Below, in pieces: positions 33,408-45,450 of a stretch of 64,000 bases of DNA; the stretch's first letter is position 1, and every line of letters starts with the position of its first letter. The stretch comes from Strobilurus pachycystidiatus (taxonomy: Eukaryota; Basidiomycota; Agaricomycetes; Agaricales; Physalacriaceae), in NCBI GenBank assembly GCA_019915135.1, contig JAHLMK010000003.1, positions 310,001 to 374,000 on the forward strand, written 5' to 3'. A model generated the notes under the pieces. It was not told the origin of the DNA and did not search any database. It saw only the letters and a list, made by a program, of their open reading frames with translations. The translations under genes were made by a program, and so were the position numbers.

Positions 33408-35533
33408 TCATCTCCAGCCCGGTGGCCGTAATCCAGACATGGGCACGGGCACGCCACCAGACGGAGCCCCTCTGGGTAGTATGACAGGCTGCACAGGCAT
33501 GAGATACCGCAGATCCAGATCCTTGAGTATCGTCTTGAGGTTCTTCATAAACGCCGTCCGACGCGCCAGCCTCCCTCCCCAATCCTGCCAGTTCGGACGA
33601 TCTACGGACGCCATTCAATCACCACTCCACGCAGAAGATGCATGAATGGGGGACTCACGTTCCATAGCGACAACGACATGAATCGCGTTCTGCTTGTCCA
33701 TGTGGTCGATATTCAGATCGCATCCGGACCAGTCGCGGCTGTTATCCGCGACGTACGACTTGATGCGGTTCTTGAGCGCCTCGACGACCTCCAAGGAGGT
33801 GTTGTACGATATCATGATCGTCGTCGTCTCCCACATCGAGTGGCTTCTCCTAAGATTGTGCACGATCTTGCTTCCCGAAAGGAGCGCATTCGGGGCGACG
33901 ATCTCATGCCCGTCAACCCGCCGGAAGGTCGTAGCAAAGAGTCCAAATTCGCGCACGACAAGAGGCTGGGAAAATGGCAGGGTTAGTCTATACTGTGATG
34001 TGGCGGTGATGAAAAACATGCCTGATCATCAATCATAACCAAGTCACCAACGTCAAAGGCATGTGTAGAGAAGATGAAAATCAGAGATCCGAAGAGCGAT
34101 GCTGCGGCGGAGCCGAATATGAAGGAGAAGCCGAGGACGAGGGTGGCCATGGGGAGGAAGGATGCGATGGTGTTCTCGCGGTTGAAGATGAGGAGAAACA
34201 CGAAGATGATGGCGACAAGGGCGACGGCAAGCATCACACCATCCAACTTCTTGACAGCCGAGCCGGCGTCTTTGAGACTGGCGACGAGGGCTTTGCGCTC
34301 CTTGTAGATGCGCTGCACTGCCTCGCGCATTTCCTTCTTCGTGATATCACCATTCCCATCTGTGTCAAAGAACGCAAACGCGTCATTCGCCTCGGTCGTC
34401 GAATTGAAGTACGGGTAGAAGTCTGCACAAGTGTGAGTTTGTGGATGGGTAAGAGTACAGCACAAACCTTCAACAAGGAGGTAATCTCGAGGAGGGTAGA
34501 CGTTCCCAAGAGCTGTGAAGAGTTTCCGCGCCAGGCGACCCGCGTTCTGAAGGCTCCCAACATCCCCGGCGCGATTGAATGAAGAGTCCTGCAGCGCAAT
34601 CTGTCTGACTTGGTCGAGGATGGCAGCCGTGACGGCCTTGGGTTTCTTCTTGCGTTCGCGGCGGGGATTGTGTTTGGGAGGTGCATGGTTCAGATCGACG
34701 GATGAGTTCGAGGATTTGTGCCACTTGGCACTCTTCTTGGGTTGGGCATTAGACAGGCGGTCGAGTGCGCGTAACGCAAGCTGGTTCTGCTCGATACGAT
34801 CCGCTAGGGCTTTTTGGTGGAATTTGATGGCGATGAGGTGGAGGGTGAGTTTTTCGACGAGAAGGATGACGCTGCTGCCGAACAAGGCTTGGACGAAGCG
34901 GGTGACGGTGGTCCAGTACGACTGTGGCGGTTCGTAAAACTCCCGGATGACGCCCAATGCGACCCAGCACCAAGAAATATCCAGGACCAGCTTAAGCCAG
35001 CCCGAGACGGCCACTGCTAACTGCGAACGTAGATTAGAAGAGCAGATGAATGAGTACGCGTTACACACCTCGACCTGGATCTTTAGCCGTTCCACCTTGC
35101 CGTTGAACAACAAGACTAGGGCAATAATGAGCCGCGGGAGCAGGTCGACCACGATGTACGTTACGCAGCCCGCTGCCCAGGTAATGGACAACCACAGCGA
35201 CCAGACGTAGACCTGCTGCCTAGCAGGACTATCATAAAATCGAAATTGAACGACCAGGAGGGGAGTGATGAGAATTCCGGCGCCGATGAGCCCAGCCAGC
35301 AGCGCCCGTATGGGTCTCGCGAGCTTCATGAAGGCCAGATAAACCGCCCGACCCCGACGCGCCTTGACGTCGGTCACACTCCTCTGGTCCAGGCCCTCGT
35401 CCCAGTCAAACTCGTCCGACCCGTCGGTCGCTGTCTCCCCGTCGGAGCGTTGGTCGTTGGCATTTTCTTCTACGTTGTGTGTGATAGAGTGCAGCGCGTA
35501 GTCGTGCTCCTGGCTGTCAGGCTTGCCGACCAT
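33408..35533 (-). CDS. MscS-type mechanosensitive channel with EF-hand
   Basis: From ATG 35533 (MVGKPDSQEHDYAL) to TAG/stop at 33408. Several N-terminal membrane spans (for example LLAGLIGAGILITPLLVV, YIVVDLLPRLIIALVLLF), a basic loop, an EF-hand (FFDTDGNGDITKKEM), two further spans (VMLAVALVAIIFVFLLIF; MATLVLGFSFIFGSAAASLF) and the MscS pore/beta region (THAFDVGDLVMIDDQ, VVREFGLFATTFRRVDG). This is the layout of fungal Msy1/Msy2-type calcium-regulated channels of internal membranes, active in hypo-osmotic stress. Two introns (48 and 45 nt, near 35020-35070 and 34420-34465) are open in frame. The intron after MIDDQ appears to use a GCATGT donor and rejoins at PLVVREF. The last exon is short (HRPNWQDW onward). 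Confidence 0.87.
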
Positions 35534-36146
35534 GGCAATGGGATAGAATCAATCAGGAGATGCAACGCTCGTCGTTGACATCTGGCGTTGGCGCTGGTGG
35601 TGGAAAGAGGGAGAGAGTGGAGTCGGTTGCAAATTAGCATTTCCGACATGCCGGACCATCTGATGCCGTTCCGGACCGATATCCGTTACACTAATGTGCT
35701 GCCTGCCTCTCGCCTTCATTGGCACGCTGAGATTGAGTTGAGTCAGACCCGGCAGCATTTCGAAAGAAATGCTAAGTATTGCGCCACTGTGACAAATGTA
35801 GTAAAGACGGCAAAGACATTTGACCATCGATAGTGCACAGAATCAATTGGAGCAGGATAGAGTAGAAAGGTATACTATACAATAGAACCATATCAATAAA
35901 CTGTCCCCTTGTGCGGGTGGATGACTCTTCATTCTTTGTAGAGGATGGTACCAAGACTGCCCTACATTGTGACGCATAGGCAGTGTAAGAAATCAACCCG
36001 CCTAAGAGTGGCGGCGACTCCGAGTCACGTTCTACTTTTTGAATTCGGTGAAGACATGCTCCGGATCTACCACATCATTATTCTCATACGCAAGACCGAA
36101 CAAGGGTGGAAGGGTCTGCGAGATCGAGTCCGACCCGGATAAATGA
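35534..36146. other. Intergenic, no supported gene
   Basis: About 610 bp between the start of the MscS gene and the stop of the zinc-finger gene. No domain-bearing frame. Nothing notable seen. Confidence 0.45.
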
Positions 36147-36818
36147 TCACAGAAGTATGTTCAATGTTGTGGGATCCTCTGAGGTGCGCGCGCTCCAGTA
36201 GATTGAACGGCGCACGGGCATGGGAGTGGTGTGAACGGCAGCCTGCGTGAAAGAACGGTCATACTCGGATACAAACATCTCTTTCTTCCTCCGTATGGGC
36301 GTTGGTGCGGTGGCAGGAATCCTCGACGAAAAGGAAGGGTCGGCGACCGTATAAGGAACATGGACGAAGGAACCCTCTGCGTAACGAACACGATTGGTAG
36401 TAGGCTTCGGCGTCTTGTACTGGTGATTGCGCTGGCGATGGTAGAGGAGCCCTGACGGATCTCCAGTCGCGTAGTCGCACCCTTCCTCGGGGCAGACGAG
36501 GTCTTTGGTGTTCGTGTGTCTTTCACTTTATCAATAAAGCACATAGCTTATTGTACAAGCCACCCACTTCTTGACATGCGTCGTTAAGTTTGATTTTTGG
36601 CGGGTCGCATGCCCACAGCCGGGAAAAGGGCAGATGAAGCGCTTCGTCTTGGGATCATGCATGACAATATGGCGTGTCATGTCCTTGCGGCGCTCGAAAA
36701 CGCGATTGCAAGTAGGGTGAGTGCACGCCTGGAGAGAACAAACAGGAGGTCATTTCAAACTCAGACAAAGGCGTGGACGAGTCACGACACTCACAATAGG
36801 ATACTCTCTGGAGGACAT
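36147..36818 (-). CDS. Short C2H2 zinc-finger protein (third, diverged paralogue)
   Basis: Exon 1 starts at ATG 36818 (MSSREYPI), exon 2 begins ACTHPTCNRVFERRKDM, exon 3 begins HTNTKDLVCPEEGCDYATGD and runs to TGA 36147-36149. Three C2H2 fingers are visible: CTHPTC...HIVMH, CPFPGCGHATRQKSNL...HVKKH (His pair split by the intron), and CPEEGC...HRQRNH. The finger block and exon borders match the genes at 43997-45114 and 57527-58682. The long acidic/Tyr-rich C terminus of those genes is missing; here a basic/aliphatic tail ends PTTLNILL. The frame is open, so it could be a DNA-binding protein without an activation domain. A TATATATA run lies 66-80 bp upstream, and the upstream DNA also resembles the sister promoters. 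Confidence 0.72.
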
Positions 36819-38119
36819 CGTGATTGACGATGCGATGATAAAGAGGAGAGGTCCTGAAGAAATCGTAGCGAGCTAAGGTCTTCATATATATATATATGTC
36901 TGAGCAAAACGCAATGCGCAGGGTCTGTCACTGTGCATAGCTGAATATGGAGTGCCGGGAGGTCCAGGTAGAGACAATGGCAAGCAAATGCAGTAGCTGC
37001 ATTCAAGACCCGATGTAGAAGACGTCTTTGTCCGTCGCCATGTACGTTGGTCAAAGATATGACATGACATTGTCTAGAGTAGTATTTCCTGGGGCGGCTT
37101 CTAAACGTAAGCTGAGAGAAGTTGTTGAGAGGTCTAGGATAAGTCGGGAGAGAGAGATAGGCGCACCGCGTCAGGTTCCAACAATCAAAATATATCAGCG
37201 ACAAGAATGCGACTAGGACGCTCGTATGTTATACCACCAGAGACGTACTAGGGACTGTTAGCAGTGACTGCGCAGGAGATTGTCATGCAGATGGCGTATC
37301 TGAGCCGAAATGAAATTGAATTCAGCGATGGACAACAAGTCTAGCTGCCCGCGTGGACGTCGATGCAAAGAGCGTGCAGCCAAGACGTGTCGGCGGTGTC
37401 GCCGACATGCCGCAGTGTCCTCCGGGAAACGCCGGGCTCCGACATGCCGGTTTTTGTAGTCCAGGCCGAACTTGCCCTACCCTTGCATGACCTCCCGCCT
37501 TGTTACTGAAATCGTTCCATCAGCCATCCACGCTGACACCTGCCGGAGGATACAAGACGATTAGGCACCTGGATGGAACAACCTCGCTCCCAGCAATGGG
37601 ATCCGGAGAAGGGCAGGTCCATTTCGAGTCATGGATTCTTTCACTTTGCAATGTTTGCATTCATCATGTTCGCTAATTGAACCTTAGTACTAGGACACGC
37701 TGGTGATTTATACCCGGCGGATCTGGTGCGCGAATAGGCAGAGCTCTCGTCACTGCTGGCGCTCGTAGCTGTTTCAAACTAGTACGTATCTGTCAGGCGA
37801 TGTTTTCTGCATATTTTTGGCACCCGAGATACCATCCTTCACCAATATGGCGCACGCGCAACACCACCGCTTGACTATGTCTCAGGACTCACCTAGGCTG
37901 TAAAATTCTGCCTTTCCGTCGTAGGTTTGCGAGCTGTACTAGATTGGCATGTACTGAGTTGAGAAATTGCGGGGCGCCCCGGGATAGGTTGTCCCACATA
38001 TCCTGATGCATCACATCGATGGCAGTGCAGTCAATTCAATTTCGATTCGTGATCATGACAGTAGTGATTTTGCCGGCATCGTCTCGTTGTGACAGCTTCT
38101 TGCTTTGCCTCTTCCTATC
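36819..38119. other. Intergenic between divergent genes
   Basis: About 1.3 kb. The first 300 bp is the promoter side of the zinc-finger gene and resembles 45240-45450 and 57190-57420. From 37.2 to 38.1 kb I see no gene. A short GTCGGCGGTGTCGCCGAC hairpin lies near 37390. Confidence 0.45.
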
Positions 38120-39698
38120 ATGTTGAACGAAACACTCGCGCCCAAGCTGGATTTTGAGCAGACTTCGGACTGTGACGACAACGATATTCCAAGTTGTGGC
38201 TGTTGGGACTCAGCGTTTCCATGGAACCACGGCGAGGTGTGCCCCGGTGAGCTTTTTGTGCGTGGACTGAAGATTATGATTTGCTGATACGCAGGTCATC
38301 CAGATGGTGCAAAATGTTTTCTTGGCCCTAAAGACCAACCAAACGACGTTGACATAATTTTCAATCTATTTGGCTGCATCGTCGACATGGTAGAATCATG
38401 TCCTGAAGTCTCCACCTATGTTCCAAATTGTTACTGTGTACGTCACTTGAAGATCATTTGAAACAAGTATAACTTATCAGCCAATAGCTGGGGGACATAT
38501 ATTTCCGCTATACTGTGCTCAAGTATCTACTATACACCCCCACCCAGGATCGCAAGCTGAAGTTTGTGGCCTGCAATGAAGGTTATTGGGAGATAGAATG
38601 TTCCAAGTAAGAAATATCAACCACTGTAGTTATCCATAAGTCTCACCAAGCACACAAATCAGAAAATTGTGCAAACACTTACGTGACTCAAACATGTACG
38701 CCTATCCTTTAGATTTGACCCAAGCTGCTCCGGCCAGCCACTTCTTTCCTTTTATAATTCCCCTTGTTGTCCCATGCTTTCACCAAATGAAAGCGCGTGT
38801 CATGACGCTAGAGTCCCAGATAGCAAGGATTACACCTGAGGACTCGGAGCTGGACACACCGCTGGGCGTGAAGGATGCCTTGACTGTTGACTCCGTCCTG
38901 AGCTGTCTTGATGTTGCAGAGAGTATTGCAAAGATCCTACCAGTTGTTGGTAACCTTGTTGAAGGAGCATGCGGAACAGTCAGGAAGATCATTGCAGCAG
39001 CAAAGGTACGAGTATTTGACTCTCTTCTAAAAGATATTAAGACTGTATCTGATGTCAATCTCAAAGAGTGCAAAGTCAAACCAAGACTCATGCATGTCTC
39101 TGGCTACACATGCGGGAAACGTCACACTTGCTATCCTCAATACACTTGCGCGGAGGTCAAACGGCCATGTTCCGCAACAAGTCGATCTGAGGATTATAAA
39201 GCTGCTCTCGTTTGTTATCTTTTCCCTAGTGCTTTCTGTGACTATGATTGACATCCAGAATAGTACTTTAGAGATGATTGAGATGCACGTCCATTCTCTT
39301 GCCAAGTATAAGGGCCCAAAGGCATTTTTGTACCAGCACAAAATCAAGAAGAATCTAGAAGACCTACGAGAGGCACTCGACAAGTCACTTGTCATTTTTC
39401 AGGTAAGCATTTTCACCGGAGTCTTGAGCATGAGCTCAACTAGTGGTATATTCTATAGATCAGCAATGATATTTCGACTACGCGCCTTCTGAAGGATTTA
39501 CGTGCTTTGCAGAAGGCACTGCACACCGAGCAGATGTCGGCTCATGGTGTGACACATCAAAAGCTAGACCAAATTGTCATGGTAAGCCTTCCTGCCAGAG
39601 TTGACCAACACGAACACATTCTAAGATGGTACTAGTTCCTAGGTGTAGGTGGGAATGCAGAAATTGTCACAGATACAACAAGGCGGAATCGGGTTTAG
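38120..39698 (+). CDS. MLKL-N-terminal-like helical-bundle protein, gene F
   Basis: The only plus-strand member, from ATG 38120 (MLNETLAPKLDFEQ) to TAG 39696-39698. The preceding in-frame TTGCCTCTTCCTATC matches the leaders of B and E. Landmarks: IIFNLFGCIVDMVES; TVLKYLLYTPTQDRKLK; VPCFHQMKARVMTLESQIAR; SVLSCLDVAESIAKILPVVG; EGACGTVRKIIAAAK; SCMSLATHAGNVTLAILNTL; LEMIEMHVHSLAKYKGPKAF; LREALDKSLVIFQ; LLKDLRALQKALHTEQM; and the last exon FLGVGGNAEIVTDTT. All exons look open. It is separated from the A-E array by 12 kb and inverted, so it moved or was part of an older dispersed set. Function as for A: inferred cell-death-type bundle. Confidence 0.78.
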
Positions 39699-40854
39699 TT
39701 CAGTGGTTCTCTTATCAAGATACTTTACAATGCCCCACCGTAACTCGTCGCGACGTAGACTCGTTGCTATGAGTGTATATGTTTCCGATACAATCTACTT
39801 CTTAACGTGTGGTCCGAGCCTCCGTTGACTCAGAATCCGTCTTATCCACTGTTCAATATACGTCCAGAGATGGGCAATGGATGAAAATCAGTGGCAGACA
39901 GCAAGCTGTTCCATGGGTGTCGGGTATCTGGCGTACTTATATAGTAAGAATCATGCTCGTGAATACTTATGTCGGCGCTGTATTTGAAATACGGTCGAAT
40001 AGCACAGGTCCGAGTTCAGTGCTAAGGGAATGTTAACGACTCTAGTCTGGTCCATGAGCGCTCACTTTGTTCCACTACATCACCAGCTCACTGTCGGACA
40101 TCGTCTCCGACAGTATCGAGTCCATTGTCATCGGAAGAGTCTACCGCCGTACCGGGACCAGGAGTCTCATAAATGCCAAATCACAGAAAGAGGGTGTGTG
40201 GTCGAGCACGTACGAGATGAGCCACTGCTGCAAACTCGAATACGTGGCAATGGCGCATCCGCGGAGGAGGAGCCGGGCTGCACCAAAGACACGCCTGCTC
40301 AGATTCGTGAGCGAGCCGGCAAGGGTTCGGAATTGTAGTTGTCTGTATCGCGAGATGAGTAATCAACAAGCAGAGTGATATCTGGATAGGGCAGTCGGCG
40401 TCGGCTCCGTGAACCCAGACAGGCCATTTGGGAGTCCAATCGTGGCAACCGAAGGTCTGGCATATTCGATTACTTTGGTGCGAGAAGCTGAGAAAGAAGG
40501 AATCACAAGCGAGATGTTCAAGTTGGTGACCGTTGGATAGTCTAAAGAGGTTTGTGAGATTCGAGACATGGTGGGAAGATACAAACATCGACATCATATT
40601 ATCTTATCTTATCGCTCAATTTTTGCCATTCCGTAAACAGGTCAATCTCTTACCGCCATCTTCCTTCCCTTTCCATGCATTCCTCCTATGCCAGTTTAGT
40701 GGTCATGGTATTCTTCAGTTGCAAAAGAGTCTTCCGAAAGAACGTCTGGGCGACTCTTCCAAACTCTGACATCGGATCGGTCCATCAGGTAACCGAGTGG
40801 TGACCCCATGACTTCTCGAAGGAATTGTGGTCCCACTCACCTTGCACTACGACC
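39699..40854. other. Intergenic, no supported gene
   Basis: About 1.15 kb between gene F and the thiolase. Frames of 70-138 codons occur on both strands over 40.0-40.6 kb but none shows a domain or intron pattern. Confidence 0.45.
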
Positions 40855-42479
40855 ATGACCAACAAACCAGGTCGACGTGTCTTCATAATTGGGGGAGGAT
40901 GTACTGCGTTCATCAAGGTCTGTTTCGTCCTGTACCTTGCAGGCCGCATTGACAATAACCCAGCCTAGAGCAACACGTACCACGGAAGATGTAAAGTGCT
41001 TAATATTCCATCGAGGATTTTAGTTTTACGCTTATCACAGATGGGTCTTGAGGCGGCGACGAAAGCTCTACTCGATGCTGGAATCAACTATGACGATATT
41101 GAGCTCGCCAGTGTTGGCTACTGTTACGGAGATTCGACGGCTGGACAGGTAAGTACTGTCATTCGCTCTGATGCACTGTCGTGACATATTTCAGCGCGCC
41201 CTCTATGGTCTCGGCCTAACCTCTATCCCTATCACGAACGTCAACAATAACTGCTCGACTGGGTCAACTGCTCTCTATCAAGCTGCCTCGGCTGTCCGCT
41301 ACGGCCAAGTCTCCTGCGCCCTCGCCCTCGGTTTCGAACAGATGCGTCCAGGTAGCCTTGGATCCAACTTCCCTGACCGACCCTCTCCGACAGCGCTGCT
41401 CAATCACCGATCCGCAGAAGCCGAGGAAGCCCTGGGAGGGAACCACGGACCTGGAGCGCCACGTATGTTCGACAATGCTGCGAAGGAGTACTTCCAAGAG
41501 TACGGCGGGGGCGTGGAGGACTTGGCGAAGATCTCGAGCAAGAACCACCGGCACTCCGTGAACAATCCGTACAGCCAGTTTCGCGACGGGTGGAGTGTAG
41601 AGGACGTCCTGAAGGGGAAGAAGATCACGGACCAGCTGACGGTGTATATGTGCAGTCCGACGTCGGATGGGGCGGCGTGCTGTGTATTAGCAGATGAGGA
41701 GTTTGTGCATAAGCATGGGTTGGAGAACCAAGCCATCGAAATCGTCGCGACTGCGTTGATGACGGACACGCCAGACGCTTATAACGTTCAAAGTTCGATG
41801 GAGGTGGTAGGGTATGGGATGTCGAGGGCTTGTGCTGACAAGGTGTTTGCGGAGGCTGGTGCGACACGAGACGAAGTCGGTGTCGTCGAGTTGCATGACT
41901 GTTTTGCTGCCAACGAGGTATGCGTCTTATCATATCATCTACTAACTGCTCGATCTGATTGTTCCCAAAGCTTGTCACATATGACGCGCTCCGGCTCTGT
42001 GCAGATGGCGGCGCGCTCGACCTGATCCGCAATGGGGACAACACCTATGGCGGGAAGTATGTCATAAATCCCAGCGGCGGGCTCGAGGCGAAGGGACACC
42101 CGCTTGGCGCGACAGGCTTGGGCATGCATTTCTATATCACCAGTAAGCTCATGCTCCTTTCTACTCTCATCTTCTAAGCATCCTCTTTTTGCTAGTGCAA
42201 CTCCGAAACTGGGCTGGTCCCATGCAGGCTCCCGGCCTCTTTTCTCCAGAAAACCCTCGAGGAAAGTACGGCCTGGTGCATAATCTAGGTCTAGGCGGTG
42301 CGGTGGTCGTGTCGCTCCTACGAAGACCAGAGTTCTTCAAATTGGGAGGCAAAGACGGGCGCGATAGATTGGGGTATAACCATGCGCACGAGTGCAGAAG
42401 GGTGACGAAGGCGGATGTGGAGATGGTTAGGTCAAGAGGGAAGAGCTCGGACTTCATCCTCGAGGCTGCGAAGCTGTAA
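40855..42479 (+). CDS. SCPx-type thiolase (3-ketoacyl-CoA thiolase-like), peroxisomal
   Basis: Start ATG 40855 ([21 protein letters not shown]). A tiny exon adds PRATRTTED, then [21 protein letters not shown], then a long exon ([20 protein letters not shown] onward), then [18 protein letters not shown] and a last exon ending at TAA 42477-42479. The active-site cysteine lies in [15 protein letters not shown]. The His motif is HDCFAANE and the C-terminal motif is [14 protein letters not shown]. This matches the thiolase domain of sterol carrier protein x, which cleaves 3-oxoacyl-CoA in peroxisomal beta-oxidation. The C terminus is EAAKL, and AKL is a plausible type 1 peroxisome-targeting signal. 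No SCP2 lipid-binding domain is attached. Length about 450 residues is normal. Confidence 0.9.
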
Positions 42480-42781
42480 TCCGAATCTCTATCTGAACTT
42501 GAATGGACACCGCGATTGCATCAGAGAATAGAATTCGCGCTCTTGCCTGGAACGTGTTCAAGTAAGTCGGGAAGCGTGGTCATGATCAATCTAAGGATTC
42601 TTTATCCTCTGATTGTCAAAGTTAAGAAAAGGGTGGTGATTCTCTCGTCTCGGCGCGCTTCGAGGATCTCTCAGAATGCTCATACTTGTACAGTTGTACT
42701 TGTATCGAAATGATATAAGGTGGCGGATACGTGTACACATCTGTATATACATCTCATGGGATTTTTTTCGATCCTCGGCGT

Positions 42782-43334
42782 TCATTCTTCGTCGTCTTCC
42801 GAGTCCAGTACCCCTGCCTCCCTCAACAGGTTCCTTGTGTGACGCGTATCGGGCTTGATGTCACCGTTCAACGGTGCGAACCACTTTCTTAACTTCCCGT
42901 TGAAGACGACGGGGTAAAAAAGGCCCTCCTTCTACTCTTATGTCAGTTGGGCTCACAGCCGTCAGAAAGATGAAAGAGCAGACCTCTCGTGTTGAGCCCA
43001 TCTTCGTGCGGCCTTTGACCTCACCAAGATGCCAGTTTCCGCCGGTGGTGCGTATCCAGACGCGCTCTCCGGCCTGCGTGTCATGTTCACTAAGGTAATC
43101 ATGAAAGAAGCGTGCGGCCGTATTACTACGTACCTTGAAAGTGTACTGCCACGAGTCGTCGATGTCCATGGGCTGCGGCTCTTCGTCAGACTCTTCCGAA
43201 TCTGAGTCTGTCAACTCGGGCAATTCGTCTTCGGAGCTCAAATCCGAATTTCCTGGCGAGGTGGATATGCTTGCTGCGCGCTGCTGTTTTCGAGCGTCGC
43301 GGCGGCATGTGGAAGCTGTGGTGACTGCGGACAT
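42782..43334 (-). CDS. Small acidic protein with SH3-like-looking domain, left-arm copy
   Basis: Three exons from ATG 43334 (MSAVTTASTCRRDARKQQR) to TGA 42782-42784. N-terminal Ser-rich segment, then a strongly acidic stretch (SEDELPELTDSDSEESDEEP), DDSWQYTFK at the exon end, then GERVWIRTTGGNWHLGEVKG, then KEGLFYPVVFNGKLRKWFAP and a C terminus ending in acidic residues. The two beta-rich exons look like a small SH3/Tudor-type barrel, but I cannot name a family. Product about 150 residues. A TATATAAA-type box lies about 95 bp upstream (43427-43435). It is a near-identical partner of the gene at 59895-60439. Confidence 0.78.
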
Positions 43335-43426
43335 ATTTGTGGAGGTCAGGGTTTGTAGAAGCTGTTTAGAGCTGATGGTGATTGTGACGGAACGAAGTGA
43401 ATCATCCGTGGCGATGTCTAAATGCC

Positions 43427-43435
43427 CTTTATATA
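43427..43435 (-). promoter_or_regulatory. TATA box of small acidic gene (left arm)
   Basis: CTATATAAAGGGCATT on the minus strand is conserved in the right arm (59771 onward), about 95 bp upstream of the start codon. Confidence 0.5.
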
Positions 43436-43996
43436 GATGTGTCGCCACTGATCTCCGTCAAAGAATAACGGACTACCATATATGGGTTGCTGTAGATGTA
43501 TTGTTCAACCCAGCCATTGTGTGACCCAATTCGAGAACAATGACCCACGCGTCAGATGGTCCGAGTCTTTCGTAACATTGCCAATTGGCACCGTGTCGTG
43601 TCTGCGTCCCAGGACGTGGTGACAGTCATGGAGACGGTACCTCGAAGAACGGAGAAGTACAATTGAGTTGGGATGCGCACAGCAGAGCGCGGAGATCCGA
43701 CTTTGGTCTGTTATCATGCGACGGACATAGCCGAGATGCGGAAGGTTGCAGAAATGCTCGCCCAGTGTTCACGTTCGAGTGTACTTAGGACGAACTCTCG
43801 CGTAACCAGGATTCAGGGGGACGCACTTCACACTGCCGGAACAAGCCGAATGTGCCTCGATGCGCGATGCTCGAGTGCACAAGATAGATTGTAACAGATC
43901 AGAGAAAGGGAAGAAACTAAGTACACCGAACAACACAGAAAGGTAAATATACAATAAAGATACAATATAACAAGCGAGAATGAAGCGGAACTCGGA

Positions 43997-45114
43997 CTAC
44001 CATGAACCGTTCTGGGTGGACAGAGCCCATTGCACTTCAAACGATGGCGGCGAGTAGGCACTCGGATCCGCAGCGTAGGAATACACATCCGACTGGTTGA
44101 AGTCGGTGACCTGCTCTGGCGCATAGTGCTGAGGAGCGAGGTCCGGAATGTATTCGTGATTGTACGATGCAGGTGCGAACGCAGGTTCTGGGGAGTGCGA
44201 CAACAACATCGACTGGCACACGACTGGCTCTGGGGAGGGGTAGGAGGCAGAATAGTCGTAGGTGTAAGCAGTAGGTGCAAACTCTGGCTCTGAGAAGGAC
44301 GACATCGACGTCGAATGGGACATGGATGGCTCTGGGTCGAAGTAGAAGGCGGGACTCGGAGTTGGAGACTCGAAGCCCATACCAGTGGTGAGCGCGCTCC
44401 AGTCAACGGAAAAGTCCATTGTCGTCACGGTGTCAAGGGCAGGGATAGTGTCCACGGCGGGCACGAGGAGCTTCGCAGCCTCTTGCATGAAAGAGTAGTC
44501 GTCAAACGCAAACGTCTGTTCATACTCGGACTCAAGCTTGAACGTCGACTCGATGGGAGTGGAAGGGACGCTCGACGACGAGGAAGAGCTGGAGCTGGAG
44601 TCGGAGTCGGAGTAGGAAGCCGGGACTACGGCCTCCTTCGCATAGCGGATACGCTTGGTGGTGGGCTTCGCCTTGTACTGGTGCTTGCGCTGGCGATGGC
44701 GGATGAATCCCGACGGGTCACCGGTCGCGAAATGGCACCCGTCTTCGGGGCAGACGAGATCCTTCGTGTTCGTGTGTCTGTTACATTGTCAGTAAGACGT
44801 ACAGCAGATTGTGAAAGCCACCCACTTTTTGACATGCGTTATCAAGTTCGAATTCTGGCGGGTGGCATGGCCGCAGCCAGGGAAAGGGCAGACGAAGCGC
44901 TTCGTCTTGGGATCATGCGTAGCGATATGACGCTTCATGTCCCTGCGGCGCTCAAAGACCCGTGTGCATGTGGGGTGGGGGCATGCCTGAAGGAGAACAA
45001 AAGAGTGTTGCGTCAGCGATCGATTCCCGACGACAAGACAATAAGGCGCGTCCGAATTTGGACAAGGGCGGGACGGGTACTCACAAAAGCAGGTGTTTGG
45101 ATAGTGGTAGACAT
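43997..45114 (-). CDS. C2H2 zinc-finger regulator with acidic/Tyr-rich tail, left-arm copy
   Basis: Exon 1 from ATG 45114 (MSTTIQTPAF), exon 2 ACPHPTCTRVFERRRDMKRH to HVKK, exon 3 HTNTKDLVCPEDGCHFATGD to the stop at 43997-43999. Three C2H2 fingers, the second with its His pair split by the intron. A basic stretch (KPTTKRIRY) follows, then a Ser run, then a long tail rich in Asp, Glu, Tyr, Pro and Ser (SFMQEAAKLLVPAVDTIPAL, AYTYDYSASYPSPEP, YSYAADPSAYSPPSFEVQW). Likely a sequence-specific transcription factor with an acidic activation domain; targets unknown. A TATAAGG-type box lies about 125 bp upstream (45236-45241). Product about 310 residues. Confidence 0.85.
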
Positions 45115-45450
45115 TGTGTGTTACGAGGAGTAATCGAAGAATGGGACTGGGGACTGGGTGCGGGAGGATGTTGGTCCGATATAGCGCAGATGAAGCCGGG
45201 GAAGGTGCTGGAGAAAACATAGCCAGCCAGCGTCCTTATATGCAGTCTGAACGAAAAGCAATTCGCAGGGTCTGTCATTTTGCATAGCTGGATATGGTAT
45301 GTCAGGAGGCTCAGTCAAGACGAGTGGCAAGCAATTGGGGCGAGTGGCACAGAATAACCTGTTATGGAAGAGGTCTTTGTCCATCGCCATGTGCGCTGGT
45401 CAAAGATGCATGAAATTGCCCAGAGTAGTATTTCGTCCAGAAGTCTTCCA

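Larger units (their letters stand above)
42782..45450. repeat. Left arm of inverted duplication
   Basis: This segment, read on the minus strand, matches 57180-60439 on the plus strand: zinc-finger promoter and gene, its 3' flank (TTGTATATTTAC, CACTCGAGCATCGCGCATCG), the TATA box, and the small acidic gene. The right arm carries about 500 bp more between the two genes. The arms are separated by about 12 kb. Confidence 0.85.
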
